From: Gammaproteobacteria bacterium
GTDB taxonomy: Bacteria > Pseudomonadota > Gammaproteobacteria > Pseudomonadales > Azotimanducaceae
Assembly: GCA_020832085.1 (NCBI GenBank)
Contig: JAFIFJ010000130.1
Span: 1-50,143 of the forward strand
Reading direction: 5' to 3'
Length of the DNA stretch: 50,143 bases
The position numbers and the translations under genes are program-made. Positions within the stretch are counted from its first letter, which is position 1. The number at the start of each line of letters is the position of its first letter. A model generated the notes under the pieces. The model made no database searches and had not been told where the DNA came from. It saw nothing but the letters and a program-made list of their open reading frames with translations. This document shows positions 8,833 to 18,579 of the stretch, one piece after another.

Positions 8833-10032
8833 TTACTGCGTGTTCGTGGACACCCATCGGGTGCCGTCCCAATTCAGACTGCCTGTGACCGGCCAGCCCT
8901 CGGCGCCTTCCGGCACCACCCGCACGCCTTCGGCGCGCAATTCGGCCACCGTCTCCCACAGCTGCCGGACCTGAGGGGCCGACAGGCCGCTGCGTGACGG
9001 CAACCGCAAGGTCCTGCCATCGGGAGCGATCACCGGCGCAAGGTCAGCGAGCACTTTCAGATCGAGATCGAATCCGGTGGCCGGTCGTCCGCGCCCGAAC
9101 GCACCCCCGATGTCGTCATACCGGCCTCCGCGCGCCAGCGCCTGGCCGTGGTCTTCGGCGTAGGCCGAGAACACGATGCCGGTATGGTAGTGATAACCGT
9201 GCAGCTCGCTCAGATCGAAACCGAGCGCGAGTTCCGGGCGGCGCAGCCGCGCACTTTCGGCGGTGGCTTCGAGTTCATCGAGAGCGGCCTTCACCCCTGG
9301 CGGCGCAGCGGCGAAGGCCTCACGTGCGCGCAGCAGAACATCGCTGCCGCCAAGCAGGGTCGGCAGCTGCAGAATCATGGCGCTGAGGTCGCCGGCGACC
9401 TGATGCGCTTCGAGCAGGGCGCGGATGTCCGCCACGGCCTTGCGCTGTACCGCCTCGAAAAGGGTGGTGTTCGCCGCCTCCGGCAGGCCGGCAGCCGCCG
9501 CCAGGGCGCGATAGATGGCCACATGGCCGAGTTCGATGTGAACCGCACCGAGGCCGGCGGCCGCCAGGGTTTCCGCCATCAGCGCCAGCACCTCGGCATC
9601 ACCTTCCGGGCCCGCCACGCCGTAGAGCTCCGCACCGACCTTGATCGGGGAACGGGAACCGAACAGGCCTTCACCACGGGTGCGCAGCACCGTTCCGGCG
9701 TAGCACAGCCGGGTGGGACCTTCGTGGCGCAGCGAGTGGGCATCGATGCGGGCGGCCTGGGAAGTCAGGTCGGCACGGATGCCCATCAGGCGCCCGGAGG
9801 CCTGGTCGGTCACCTTGAAGGTCTGCAGGTCCAGGTCGCTGCCCACGCCCACCAGCAGTGAGTCGAGAAACTCCAGCAGCGGGGGAAACACCAGCTCGTA
9901 GCCCCAGAGATCGAAGCGCTCGAGCAGCCGCCGGCGCAGCGCTTCGATCTGCCGGGCCCGCGGCGGCAGAATCTCATCGACGCCGTCTGGCAGCATCCAG
10001 CGTCCGCCCTGATCCAGACTATCGCTTGCCAA
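8833..10032 (-). CDS. hisZ: ATP phosphoribosyltransferase regulatory subunit HisZ
   Basis: HisZ is a histidyl-tRNA-synthetase-like protein that forms a complex with short-form HisG and makes it histidine-sensitive. The sequence begins RWMLPDGVDEILPPRARQ and has class II synthetase-like motif 2 (TDQASGRLMGIRADLTSQAARIDAH) plus ELHGYHYHTGIVFSAY, but it lacks a synthetase anticodon domain. I chose TTG at 10032 (399 residues), which has GGAAGA 7 nt upstream; an in-frame GTG at 10074 would add 14 mostly basic residues without a ribosome binding site. The gene follows DUF2065, as in Pseudomonas. Confidence 0.92.
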   Translation of the reverse strand: MASDSLDQGGRWMLPDGVDEILPPRARQIEALRRRLLERFDLWGYELVFPPLLEFLDSLLVGVGSDLDLQTFKVTDQASGRLMGIRADLTSQAARIDAHSLRHEGPTRLCYAGTVLRTRGEGLFGSRSPIKVGAELYGVAGPEGDAEVLALMAETLAAAGLGAVHIELGHVAIYRALAAAAGLPEAANTTLFEAVQRKAVADIRALLEAHQVAGDLSAMILQLPTLLGGSDVLLRAREAFAAAPPGVKAALDELEATAESARLRRPELALGFDLSELHGYHYHTGIVFSAYAEDHGQALARGGRYDDIGGAFGRGRPATGFDLDLKVLADLAPVIAPDGRTLRLPSRSGLSAPQVRQLWETVAELRAEGVRVVPEGAEGWPVTGSLNWDGTRWVSTNTQ

Positions 10033-10107
10033 AGCCGGTTCTTCCCGTGCCCGTGCCGCGCGCACGAAAAGCACACCGACAGGACGTCGGCGCGCTCATC
10101 GTGACGA

Positions 10108-10293
10108 TCAGCGAATCAGATAGAGCAACCCCGCACCGCAGAGCATGGCCACCAGGCCCATCACTCTGAGGCTGCGGTCATTGAGCGCCAGTGCCTGACG
10201 GACTCCGGCTTTCCAGCCCCGCGGCGACAGGAACGGCAGCATGCCCTCGATCACCAGCACCAGGCACAGCGCCGTTCCTAGATCCCGCCACAT
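10108..10293 (-). CDS. DUF2065 (YjeT-like) small membrane protein
   Basis: The 61-residue protein has two hydrophobic helices (about residues 5-23 and 42-60) separated by the short polar segment RGWKAGVRQALALNDRSLR. This matches the YjeT/DUF2065 family, which sits between hflC and purA or hisZ in many gammaproteobacteria. The function is unknown; conservation with the FtsH-regulating HflKC genes suggests an inner-membrane role. It starts 4 nt after the hflC stop, so translational coupling is likely. Confidence 0.9.
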   Translation of the reverse strand: MWRDLGTALCLVLVIEGMLPFLSPRGWKAGVRQALALNDRSLRVMGLVAMLCGAGLLYLIR

Positions 10294-10297
10294 GGGT

Positions 10298-11194
10298 TCA
10301 GCGACCGCCGCGAGCGTTCACCGCCCCGTTGGTATGGGAGTTCATGTACTTGAAGAAATCACTGTTCGGATCGATGACCATGACATCGTCCTTGCTCGAG
10401 AACACCCGGCGATAGGCATTGAGCTTGCGGGTGAACTCGTAGAACTCCGGATCAGCGTTAAAGGCTGCAGCGTAGATCGCCGCCGCCCCGGCATCGCCTT
10501 CACCGCGGATCTGCTCGGCGCGCCTCTCCGCGTCGGCCCGGGTCACCACGGCCTGACGCTCGGCGTCGGCCCGAATACCCTGAGCGAGCTCACGGCCGCG
10601 GGCACGGTGTTCGCGGGCAAGCACTTCCCGCTCCGCGCTCATCCGCTGATAGACCGAATCGCTGACTTCGGTGGGCAGGTCGATACGCTTGATGCGCACG
10701 TCTCTGACTTCCACCCCGAACTCCTCGAGCATGACCCGATTCAGGCTGTTGGTCAGTTCAGTAATGATCGTATCGCGCTCACCGGAGACTACTTCGTACA
10801 TGTCGCGGCGGCTGATCTGGTTCCGCAGACCGGTCTGGGCACGCTCCTCGAGTCGCATCCGGGCATTGATTTCATCCCCTGCCGTGGCGCGGTAGTAGCG
10901 ACCCACGTCCGCCACCCGCCACTTGACGAAGGAATCCACGTTCAGCGGCTTCTTCTCCAGGGTAAAGAACCGCTGGGCCTCGAGATCGAGCGTCAGCAAC
11001 CGGCCGTCGAACTTCTTCACCACGTCCGCGAACGGGATCTTGAAGTGCAGGCCGGGCGTGATGTCGATCTCTTCCATCGCCCCGAAGCGCAGTTTGACCG
11101 CACGCTCGGTTTCCTTGACCACGTAAACCGAATCGGAAATGAGGAACAGGGCGATGACCGCGATGACGATCACGACCAGATTTCGCGTAGACAT
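10298..11194 (-). CDS. hflC: HflC, modulator of FtsH protease
   Basis: This 298-residue SPFH/band-7 protein has an N-terminal membrane anchor (about 5-25, VVIVIAVIALFLISDSVYV) followed by the periplasmic SPFH domain (TERAVKLRFGAM ... DVRIKRIDLP) and a coiled-coil rich in R, A and E (SAEREVLAREHRARGREL). With HflK it forms a large cage around the FtsH protease in the inner membrane. The start ATG shares one base with the hflK stop, so the two are coupled. Confidence 0.95.
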   Translation of the reverse strand: MSTRNLVVIVIAVIALFLISDSVYVVKETERAVKLRFGAMEEIDITPGLHFKIPFADVVKKFDGRLLTLDLEAQRFFTLEKKPLNVDSFVKWRVADVGRYYRATAGDEINARMRLEERAQTGLRNQISRRDMYEVVSGERDTIITELTNSLNRVMLEEFGVEVRDVRIKRIDLPTEVSDSVYQRMSAEREVLAREHRARGRELAQGIRADAERQAVVTRADAERRAEQIRGEGDAGAAAIYAAAFNADPEFYEFTRKLNAYRRVFSSKDDVMVIDPNSDFFKYMNSHTNGAVNARGGR

Positions 11195-12357
11195 CAGCGT
11201 GGCCTCCTCGCACTGGTGGGACGGCTCTCGATCTCGCGCAGCACGGCATCGGCCAGATCGCGGATCGCGTCCTGGTTACCACCGTTGGAGCGCGGCATGG
11301 CATTGGCCGAACCTCCGCCCCGGCGCAGCTGATCGAGCGGCAGGTAAAGCATGTTGTTGCCGCCTTCCACGTCCATGAAGATCTTGCTGGAATTTTCGAG
11401 GACCGACTCGATGGCATCGATGTAAAGCCGGTTGCGGGTCACGTCCGTTGCCGCCTGATACTCCACCAGCAGCTGGGTAAAGCGACTGGATTCACCCTCT
11501 GCACGGGCAATCACCTGAGCACGGTAGGCATTGGCCTGTTCGATGATGCGCTGAGCGTCACCCCGGGCCTCGGGGATGATCTGCTCCGCGTAGGCATTGG
11601 CCTCGTTGACGAAGCGCACCTCGTCCTCCCGGGCCCGCTGGACGTCGTCGAAGGCTGACTCGACCTGGGACGGCGGTGCACCGCGGTCGAGGTTCACCGA
11701 GCGGACGGACATGCCGGAGCCGTAGGAATCGAGATAGGACTGCAGGCGCTCCTGGACCCCGCCTGCCATCACTTCACGTCCCTCGCCGATGACGTCGTCC
11801 ATGGTGGAACCGCCCACCACGTGCCGCAGGGCACTCTCGGTGGCCTGCTGCAGGCTGACCTGGGGCTGCCGGACGTTGACGGCATAGTCGATGGGATTGG
11901 CGACGATGTACTGCACGGTGAGGCTGACGTCGACGATGTTCTGATCCTCGGTGAGCATCAGCGCCGAGTGGCCTTCGGAGAACACCCGGGTGACGTTGAC
12001 GGGCGTCACCTCGTCGATGCCCAGCGGCCGCCAGCGCAGGCCGGGCATGGCCACCTGCTCCTGCACCGCGCCAAACCGGAACACCACACCCCGTTCCTGT
12101 TCATCCAGGGTGTAGAAGCCCAGCAGGAAATAGGCTGCCAGCGCCACGCCCACGACCACCGCTATGGCGCGCGAGCTGAATCCGCCACCGCCGGCGGCAG
12201 CGCCACCGCCACCCCCGCCGCCACCGAATACCCGGGACAGCTGGTTCTGCAGTTTGCGCAGCGCCTCGTCCAGATCAGGTGGCCCTTGATCACCACCGCG
12301 GCCCCCACCGCCCCAAGGGTCGTCCTTCTTGCCGCCGCCCGGCTCGTTCCACGCCAT
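11194..12357 (-). CDS. hflK: HflK, modulator of FtsH protease
   Basis: The 387-residue partner of HflC has a glycine-rich cytoplasmic N-terminus (residues 1-67, with runs of G flanking a DLDEALRKLQNQLSRVFG helix). A transmembrane helix at about 68-86 follows, then the SPFH domain (DEQERGVVFRFGAV, GLRWRPLGIDEVTPVNV) and a long coiled coil (EDEVRFVNEANAYAEQIIPEARGDAQRI). The layout and length match E. coli HflK. It is first of the hflK-hflC pair and lies about 110 nt downstream of hflX. Confidence 0.96.
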   Translation of the reverse strand: MAWNEPGGGKKDDPWGGGGRGGDQGPPDLDEALRKLQNQLSRVFGGGGGGGGAAAGGGGFSSRAIAVVVGVALAAYFLLGFYTLDEQERGVVFRFGAVQEQVAMPGLRWRPLGIDEVTPVNVTRVFSEGHSALMLTEDQNIVDVSLTVQYIVANPIDYAVNVRQPQVSLQQATESALRHVVGGSTMDDVIGEGREVMAGGVQERLQSYLDSYGSGMSVRSVNLDRGAPPSQVESAFDDVQRAREDEVRFVNEANAYAEQIIPEARGDAQRIIEQANAYRAQVIARAEGESSRFTQLLVEYQAATDVTRNRLYIDAIESVLENSSKIFMDVEGGNNMLYLPLDQLRRGGGSANAMPRSNGGNQDAIRDLADAVLREIESRPTSARRPR

Positions 12358-12469
12358 GAGGGTCTCCGTGCGTATCGATAGGGAAATCAGGATGGGCGCT
12401 GACCAGCCATTGCCGGGCAGCGCTCAGAAAAGTTTCACTGCGGAATCGCGCGAGCGATTCGCCTGCATT

Positions 12470-13825
12470 CTAGGCAGGGCCATCCGTGGCTGCAAGGAGA
12501 CCCGCTGCCCGCGCATCGAGCGGTGCGAGCCGCAAACCACCGGCGGCCAGCCGCCGGGCGCGATCCAGCGGCAGGCGCAGGGCCAGTTCCACGTTGCCGA
12601 CAGCATCTGCCGACTCCGCCTCCACCCAGCCGCTGGAGTACAGGCTCGCCCGCAGACGGCCCTGCTCGGGACCGAGGACGGCGGCCACCCGCACGGCGTC
12701 GCCCAAGAGCGTGGCCATGGCATGCACCAGCAGATCCAGGCCCGCCCCGGTGCGGGCACTCACCCGCACCTGCCGCGGACGCCCGGTTTCGTCAGCGATC
12801 AGCGTCGGGCGCGGGTCCGCCGTAGCATCGATCTTGTTGTGCACTTCGAGTCTCGGCACCGTCAGGGCATCGATCTCGTCGAGCACGGCATGGACTTCCG
12901 CCGACTTCTCGGCCATCTCCGGATCCGCCGCATCCACCACGTGCAGCAGCAGATCGGCCTCCACCACTTCTTCCAGGGTGGCCTTGAACGCCGCCACCAG
13001 ATCGTGGGGCAGGCGCCGGACGAAGCCCACCGTATCGGCGATCACCGCCCGGCCGAATCCCGGCAGTTCGACTCGACGCAGAGTCGGGTCGAGGGTGGCG
13101 AAGAGCTGATCCGCAGCCAGCACTCCGGCTTCCGCCATGGCATTGAACAGGGTGGATTTGCCGGTGTTGGTATAGCCCACCAGGGCGATCAGCGGCACGT
13201 CATTGCGCTGCCGCGAGCGCCGGCTCTGGGCGCGGCGGCGGCGCACCGCTTCCAGCCGCTCGCCGATGGCCTTGATGCGGATACCGATCATGCGCTGATC
13301 CAGCTCGAGCTGGGTCTCGCCGGCGCCGCGCAGGCCAATGCCGCCCTTCTGCCGATCCAGGTGACTCCAGCCCCGGACCAGGCGCGTCGACATGTGTCCG
13401 AGCTGCGCCAGCTCCACCTGCAGCTTGCCCTCATGGGTCCGGGCGCGCTGGGCAAAAATATCCAGAATCAGCCCGGTGCGGGACAGCACGCGAGCCGACA
13501 GCAGCTTTTCGAGATTGCGCTCCTGGGCCGGCGACAGGTCGTGATCGAAGATCACCAGCTGGGCTTCGGTGGCGGTCACCAGTTCCTTGAGTTCATCCGC
13601 CTTGCCGGTACCGAGGAAATAGCGGGGCGCAGGACGCTGACGCCGGGCCCGGATCGAACCGACGATATCGGCTCCGGCCGCGCGCGCGAGATCAGCGAAC
13701 TCGTCGACGTCCGCGTCGGGATGCTCGTCCGGGTCGTTGCCTGCGCGCCGCTGGGCCAGCCAATCTGCATCGAGATCGACGTGGACCAGAACGGCGCGTT
13801 CACCACTGGCGGGACGTTCGAACAA
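12470..13825 (-). CDS. hflX: Ribosome-associated GTPase HflX
   Basis: HflX splits stalled or heat-damaged 70S ribosomes. The N-terminal HflX domain begins FERPASGERAVLVHVDLD and contains GTGKADELKELV; the glycine-rich linker QKGGIGLRGAGETQLELDQR precedes the G domain with VALVGYTNTGKSTLFNAM (G1) and DTVGFVRRLPHDLV (G3), and NKID (G4). I chose TTG at 13825 (451 residues), which aligns with the E. coli start MFDR; TTG at 13828 is equally possible. The longer reading would overlap hfq by 74 nt and is unlikely. The ribosome binding site is weak, and a 16-bp palindrome lies just upstream. Confidence 0.94.
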   Translation of the reverse strand: MFERPASGERAVLVHVDLDADWLAQRRAGNDPDEHPDADVDEFADLARAAGADIVGSIRARRQRPAPRYFLGTGKADELKELVTATEAQLVIFDHDLSPAQERNLEKLLSARVLSRTGLILDIFAQRARTHEGKLQVELAQLGHMSTRLVRGWSHLDRQKGGIGLRGAGETQLELDQRMIGIRIKAIGERLEAVRRRRAQSRRSRQRNDVPLIALVGYTNTGKSTLFNAMAEAGVLAADQLFATLDPTLRRVELPGFGRAVIADTVGFVRRLPHDLVAAFKATLEEVVEADLLLHVVDAADPEMAEKSAEVHAVLDEIDALTVPRLEVHNKIDATADPRPTLIADETGRPRQVRVSARTGAGLDLLVHAMATLLGDAVRVAAVLGPEQGRLRASLYSSGWVEAESADAVGNVELALRLPLDRARRLAAGGLRLAPLDARAAGLLAATDGPA

Positions 13826-13842
13826 CAAAGGCTTCGCTCGCT

Positions 13843-13858
13843 GTCCCCCTTGGGGGAC
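13843..13858 (-). repeat. Perfect 16-bp palindrome between hfq and hflX
   Basis: The sequence GTCCCCC-TT-GGGGGAC (plus strand) is perfectly self-complementary and fills most of the 34-nt gap between the hfq stop and the hflX start. It overlaps the only purine-rich stretch that could act as a ribosome binding site for hflX. Confidence 0.7.
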
Positions 13859-13859
13859 G

Positions 13860-14117
13860 TCAGGCTTCGTCGGTACCGTCGGCGTCAACGTCGCCCTGCT
13901 GACTCGGCAGGCGTACGGCGCGGGACGGCACAACCGTGGAAATGGCGTGCTTGTAGACCATCTGACTGACGGAATTCTTCAACAGCACCACGAACTGATC
14001 GAAGGACTCGATCTGGCCCTGCAGTTTGATCCCGTTGACCAGATAAACGGAGACCGGAATCCGCTCCTTGCGCAGCGTGTTGAGAAAAGGGTCTTGTAGC
14101 GAGTGCCCCTTCGACAT
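13860..14117 (-). CDS. hfq: RNA chaperone Hfq
   Basis: The 85-residue Sm-like protein has Sm1 ([28 protein letters not shown]) and Sm2 ([11 protein letters not shown]) motifs, with the conserved Q8, F42-type and YKHA residues that form the proximal sRNA-binding face. A short acidic C-terminal tail ([13 protein letters not shown]) follows. The start has TAGGAG 9 nt upstream. It lies between miaA and hflX, the classic miaA-hfq-hflX order. Confidence 0.98.
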   Translation of the reverse strand: MSKGHSLQDPFLNTLRKERIPVSVYLVNGIKLQGQIESFDQFVVLLKNSVSQMVYKHAISTVVPSRAVRLPSQQGDVDADGTDEA

Positions 14118-14286
14118 GATCGATTACTCCTAGAAATGTCTTGATGTCCGGTCTACCCCGACGCTCCGAAGGCATCAGCCCGACCCTGAACCAAAGACCG
14201 GAACAGGCGCTGCTGACAAATACACGGAACGTCGTCAGGGAATCTGCGAACGCGCAGGATGGCGTACGAATCGATGATCACAGACT

Positions 14287-15297
14287 TCATCGTTCGATCA
14301 CTATGGGGCGGGCCTCGGCGGAATTCAAGCTGGCATGGATGACACCTGCCAGCGCCGCATCCGCTGCCGGCGCCAGTTCGCAGCGTGGCCATTCGAGGGC
14401 GGCATGCTTGCGCAACCAGGTGAGCTGCCGGCGCAGCAGACCCCGCGTCGCCACCAGGGCCTGCCGCCGCATTTCAGCGGCATCACACTCAGCGCTCAAG
14501 TGGGACCAGACCTGGCGGTAACCCACGGCCCGCAGGGCCGGCAGTTCCCCATGCAGATCGCCGCGAGCACGCAGCTGCCGCACCTCCTCCAGCAGCCCCG
14601 CAGCCAGCATGGCATCGAAGCGGCGTTCGATGCGGGCATGCAGTTCGGCCCGATCCGCTGGCAGCAGGGCCAGATGATGGGGACGAAAGTCCCGGGTCAG
14701 CGGCGCCCCGGCATCGGCCTGCTGCCACCACCAGGAGATCGGTCGCCCACTGGCCACCTGCACTTCCAGCGCGCGCAGCAGCCGCTGCCGATTGTTCGGG
14801 TGAATGCGCTCGGCAGCCACCGGATCCCGGGCGCGCAACTCCTCGTGCAGCAGCGCCGAGCCTTCAGCCGCCAGACGGGCTTCGAGCCTGGCGCGCAGCG
14901 CCGGGTCGCTGGCGGGCATGCGGGCAATGCCTCGCTCCAGGACGTTGAAGTAGAGCATGGTCCCGCCCACCAGCAGCGGCACCTTGCCGGCGGCCCGGGC
15001 TGCCGCCATGGCCGCCATGGCATCGTGCCGGAAGTCGGCCGCCGAGTAGGGTTCGGCGGGATCCCGGATGTCCACCAGGGCATGGGGGTGACGGGCCAGC
15101 ACCGACGGCGGCGGCTTGGCGCTGCCGATGTCGAGGCCACGATAGACCATGGCGGAATCGACGCTGATCAGGGCCACCGGGAAGCGCTCGGCGATGGCCA
15201 GGGCCAGATCCGTCTTGCCGGTGGCCGTCGGGCCCATCAGCAGCAGTACGGGCCAGCGACCGGTGGCGTCCGCCTCGGGGGCGGCGAGATCGACCAT
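14287..15297 (-). CDS. miaA: tRNA dimethylallyltransferase MiaA
   Basis: MiaA transfers dimethylallyl to N6 of A37 in tRNAs reading codons that begin with U. The 336-residue protein has the P-loop MGPTATGKTDLALAIAE, the DSAMVYRGLDIGSAKP segment and LVGGTMLYFNVLERGI, ending with the RQLTWLRKHAALEW region. I chose the ATG at 15297, which shares one base with the mutL stop; an upstream start would overlap mutL by 75 nt. It is coupled to mutL and followed by a 169-nt gap before hfq with no recognised gene. Confidence 0.96.
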   Translation of the reverse strand: MVDLAAPEADATGRWPVLLLMGPTATGKTDLALAIAERFPVALISVDSAMVYRGLDIGSAKPPPSVLARHPHALVDIRDPAEPYSAADFRHDAMAAMAAARAAGKVPLLVGGTMLYFNVLERGIARMPASDPALRARLEARLAAEGSALLHEELRARDPVAAERIHPNNRQRLLRALEVQVASGRPISWWWQQADAGAPLTRDFRPHHLALLPADRAELHARIERRFDAMLAAGLLEEVRQLRARGDLHGELPALRAVGYRQVWSHLSAECDAAEMRRQALVATRGLLRRQLTWLRKHAALEWPRCELAPAADAALAGVIHASLNSAEARPIVIER

Positions 15298-17153
15298 CAG
15301 CGCCCGCGCAGGAACAGGCGGTCGAGTTCGGCCAAGGACTGCACGGCCCAGGTGGGCCGGCCGTGGTTGCACTGACCGCTGCGCTCGGTGGCCTCCATGG
15401 ACCGCAGCAGGGCGTTCATTTCAGCCAGCGTGAGCTGCCGATTGGCCCGCACGGAACCGTGGCAGGCCATGGTGGACAGCAGGGCATCTTCTTCGTCCCG
15501 CACCCGCCGACTGCTGCCGAACTCCACCAGATCCGCCAGCACGTCCCGCACCAGGCCTTCGATGTCACCGTCCGCCAGGGCGGCGGGCACCTCCCGGACC
15601 ACCAGGCTCTCCGGGCCGAGCCGCTCCAGCACCAGGCCGAGTGCCGCCAGGGCCTCATGCTCCGCTTCCGCGCGACCGGCTTCCCGCTCGCTGACGGCGA
15701 GGCTCAGGGGCACCAGCAGACGCTGGCTGCGGATGCCCTGGGCATCCCGCGCCGTCTTCATGCGTTCGTAGGTGATGCGCTCGTGGGCAGCGTGCATGTC
15801 CACCACCACCAGACCATCGGCATTCTGGGCCAGGATGTAGACCCCATGCAGTTGGGCCAGGGCATAGCCGAGGGGCGGTGGCGCACCCTCTTCAGCTTCG
15901 GGAAGCCCCGGCTGGCGCTGGCCGGAATCGAACTCGGCTGGCGACGGAGAAACCCCAACGGGCTCGCGGCCGAGTTCCCCGTAGCGGGCCAGATGATCCC
16001 GAACGGCCGCGGCGCCACTCGGCGCCTGCCGGGAGGCCAGCCGCAGGGCGAGCCCGGGCTGATGGGAAGGTCCGGGGGAGCCGCCGGCCACCGGGGCCGT
16101 CAGCGCCGGCCCGTCGCGCATCTGCGCCAGCCGATCTTGCGGCCGGATCTCGGCCAGGGCCTGCTTCAAGGAACCGAACAGGAAGCCATGAATCGCTCGC
16201 TGATCCCGGAATCGGACCTCATGCTTGGTGGGGTGCACGTTGACGTCCACCTGCTCCGGCGGCAGCTCCAGGAACAGCACGAAGGCCGGATGCCGGCCGT
16301 GGTAGAGCACGTCCTGAAAGGCCTGGCGCACAGCATGGGCGACCAGCCGATCACGGATCACCCGGCCGTTGACGAAAAACAGCTGCAGGTCGGCCTGGGA
16401 GCGGGAGAAGGTCGGCGAGGCCACCCAGCCGGTGAGGCCGAGGCGGTCGCTGGCCACCTCGATGCGCACCGCGCTCTCCATGAAGGCTGCGCCGCAGACG
16501 CCCGCCACCCGTTGCTCCACGGCCGCCAGATCCAGGGCTTGTGGCAGGCTGCGCAGGGAACGGCCGTTGTGACGCAGCTCGAAGGCCACTTCCGGATGGG
16601 CCAGGGCCAGACGGCGGATGACATCCTCGATGCGATCGAGCTCGGTGCGCTCGGTGCGCAGGAATTTGCGCCGGGCCGGGGTGTTGAAGAAGAGGTCGCG
16701 AACTTCCACCGTGGTGCCCACGGGATGGGGCGCGGGGGTCAGCTCCACGTCTTCCGCATGGCCGTTGACCAGCAGTTTCCAGCCGCTGTCGGCGCCCGCC
16801 ACCGCCGAGGTCAGGGTCGCCCGCGAGACCGAGCAGATGCTGGCCAGGGCCTCACCGCGAAAGCCCAGACTGGACACGCCTTCGAGGTCTTCGAGGGAGC
16901 GGATCTTGCTGGTGGCGTGGCGGCTCACGGCCAGTGCCAGTTCAGCTTGGGGAATGCCGCTGCCGTCGTCACGCACCCGGATCATTCGGGTACCGCCATG
17001 TTCGAGGTCCACTTCGATGCGCCGGGCACCCGCATCGAGGGCGTTTTCAAGCAGTTCCTTGACCACGGACGCCGGGCGCTCCACCACCTCGCCGGCGGCA
17101 ATCTGATTGGCGAGCTGGGGACTTAGGAGCTGGATACTGGGCAAGGCGGTCAC
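15297..17153 (-). CDS. mutL: DNA mismatch repair protein MutL (endonuclease type)
   Basis: MutL couples mismatch recognition by MutS to strand incision. The 618-residue protein has the GHKL ATPase motifs [27 protein letters not shown] and [12 protein letters not shown] near the N-terminus. A linker of variable sequence follows, then a C-terminal dimerisation domain. That domain holds [12 protein letters not shown], which fits the DQHA(X)2E(X)4E endonuclease motif with M for Q. This points to a MutH-independent pathway, as known in Pseudomonas. The start is GTG at 17153. It lies between an amidase gene and miaA, as in E. coli. Confidence 0.96.
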   Translation of the reverse strand: MTALPSIQLLSPQLANQIAAGEVVERPASVVKELLENALDAGARRIEVDLEHGGTRMIRVRDDGSGIPQAELALAVSRHATSKIRSLEDLEGVSSLGFRGEALASICSVSRATLTSAVAGADSGWKLLVNGHAEDVELTPAPHPVGTTVEVRDLFFNTPARRKFLRTERTELDRIEDVIRRLALAHPEVAFELRHNGRSLRSLPQALDLAAVEQRVAGVCGAAFMESAVRIEVASDRLGLTGWVASPTFSRSQADLQLFFVNGRVIRDRLVAHAVRQAFQDVLYHGRHPAFVLFLELPPEQVDVNVHPTKHEVRFRDQRAIHGFLFGSLKQALAEIRPQDRLAQMRDGPALTAPVAGGSPGPSHQPGLALRLASRQAPSGAAAVRDHLARYGELGREPVGVSPSPAEFDSGQRQPGLPEAEEGAPPPLGYALAQLHGVYILAQNADGLVVVDMHAAHERITYERMKTARDAQGIRSQRLLVPLSLAVSEREAGRAEAEHEALAALGLVLERLGPESLVVREVPAALADGDIEGLVRDVLADLVEFGSSRRVRDEEDALLSTMACHGSVRANRQLTLAEMNALLRSMEATERSGQCNHGRPTWAVQSLAELDRLFLRGR

Positions 17154-17184
17154 CGGTCAGCCGAAGCCGGCGATCAGCGACCGG

Positions 17185-18525
17185 TCAGGAGGCCGGGATG
17201 ACGATCACCTGCCCGACCCGGATCAGATCTCCGGCGATATTGTTGGCCTGCCGGACCGCGGTGGTCTCCACCCCGAAGCGGCGGGCAATGGTGGAAAGCG
17301 TATCACCTTTCTCGATCACGTAACGGCGGTCACTGCCGGGATTGTCCCGTTGCCAGGCCAACAGCGTACCCGGCGGCGGCTGCTCGCGGAGGTGGGCGCG
17401 TGCGCCGGCGACGATGGCATTGGCAATGCGCTGCTGATAGTCCCGGGTGGCCAGCAGGCGGGCCTCCTCGGGATTGGAGATGAAGCCGGTTTCCACCAGG
17501 ATCGACGGAATGTCCGGTGAGCGCAGCACGCGGAATCCGGCCTGCTCCACGCGGCGACTGTGCAGCCGCGCCACGCCGCCCAAGGACTCGAGCACGCGCT
17601 CGCCCACATCGAGGCTGGCGCTCAGGCTCGCCGTCACGGAAAGGTCGAGCAGCACCTGGGCCAGGACATCGTCCTTGTCGTTGAGGCTGACGTTGCCCAC
17701 GCCGCCGATGAGATCGGCGCGATTCTCCCGCTTCGCCAGCCAGCTGGCCGTCTCGCTGCTGGCGCCGCGATCAGAGAGGGTGAAGACGGAAGCACCCCGG
17801 GCCGAGGGATGGTGGAAGGCATCGGCATGCACCGAGATGAACAGATCCGCCCGATGCTCCCTGGCGAGCTGGGTGCGGCGGATGAGGGGCACGTAGTAGT
17901 CACCGGTGCGGATCATCACCGGCTTGATGCCGGGCTCCGCAGCAAGCATGGCCTCCACCCGTCGCGCGATGGCCAGCACCACGTCCTTCTCGAACACGCC
18001 ATTGGGGCCGATGGCCCCCGGATCCTCACCGCCGTGGCCGGCATCGATGGCCACCACCACGTCCCGTTTCGGGCTGCGCTCCCGCGCGGGGGGGTCCGGG
18101 GCCCTGCTTTGCTGCTCGTAGAGGTCGATCACCAGCCGGTGCCCGTAAGGCGCCACCGGCGCCAGCCGGAAAGTCTTCGGATCGAGCTTGCGGCGCAGAT
18201 CGAGCACCACCCGCAGGCCGTCACTGCCCCGGTCTGCAGCCCGCACCGCTGCCAGCGGCGTGCCGGTCAAATCCAGCCGGGAGGGATCGAAGCGCATGCG
18301 CCCGCCGCTGAGGTCCACCACCAGGCGCAGCGGGTTGTCGAGTGCGAAGACCGAATGCTCCACCGGACCCGACAGGTCCAGCACCAGGCGGGTGTGATCC
18401 GGCGCGCTGTGCAGCCGCATCTGCTGGACGTCCACCGCCATGGCAGGGCCGGCGAGCAGCGCGGTAAACACCGCCAGCAGCGTTGCACGCAGCGATTGAA
18501 GAACACCCTTCCGGCGCAGGCGCAT
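17185..18525 (-). CDS. N-acetylmuramoyl-L-alanine amidase with AMIN and LysM domains
   Basis: This 446-residue periplasmic enzyme cleaves the amide between MurNAc and the stem peptide during daughter-cell separation. Visible parts are a signal peptide (1-30, ending GPAMA), an AMIN domain (about 32-130), an Amidase_3 domain (VAIDAGHGGEDPGAIGPNG with zinc His, FISVHADAF, ILVETGFISNPEEA with the catalytic Glu), and a C-terminal LysM (RYVIEKGDTLSTIARRFGV). The family is AmiB/AmiC; by position next to mutL and tsaE it corresponds to E. coli amiB. Confidence 0.94.
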   Translation of the reverse strand: MRLRRKGVLQSLRATLLAVFTALLAGPAMAVDVQQMRLHSAPDHTRLVLDLSGPVEHSVFALDNPLRLVVDLSGGRMRFDPSRLDLTGTPLAAVRAADRGSDGLRVVLDLRRKLDPKTFRLAPVAPYGHRLVIDLYEQQSRAPDPPARERSPKRDVVVAIDAGHGGEDPGAIGPNGVFEKDVVLAIARRVEAMLAAEPGIKPVMIRTGDYYVPLIRRTQLAREHRADLFISVHADAFHHPSARGASVFTLSDRGASSETASWLAKRENRADLIGGVGNVSLNDKDDVLAQVLLDLSVTASLSASLDVGERVLESLGGVARLHSRRVEQAGFRVLRSPDIPSILVETGFISNPEEARLLATRDYQQRIANAIVAGARAHLREQPPPGTLLAWQRDNPGSDRRYVIEKGDTLSTIARRFGVETTAVRQANNIAGDLIRVGQVIVIPAS

Positions 18526-18579
18526 GGCTTAGGAGTTCCCGATAGTCAATGACTTAGCGAGTCTAGCTCAGGTCGCTTG

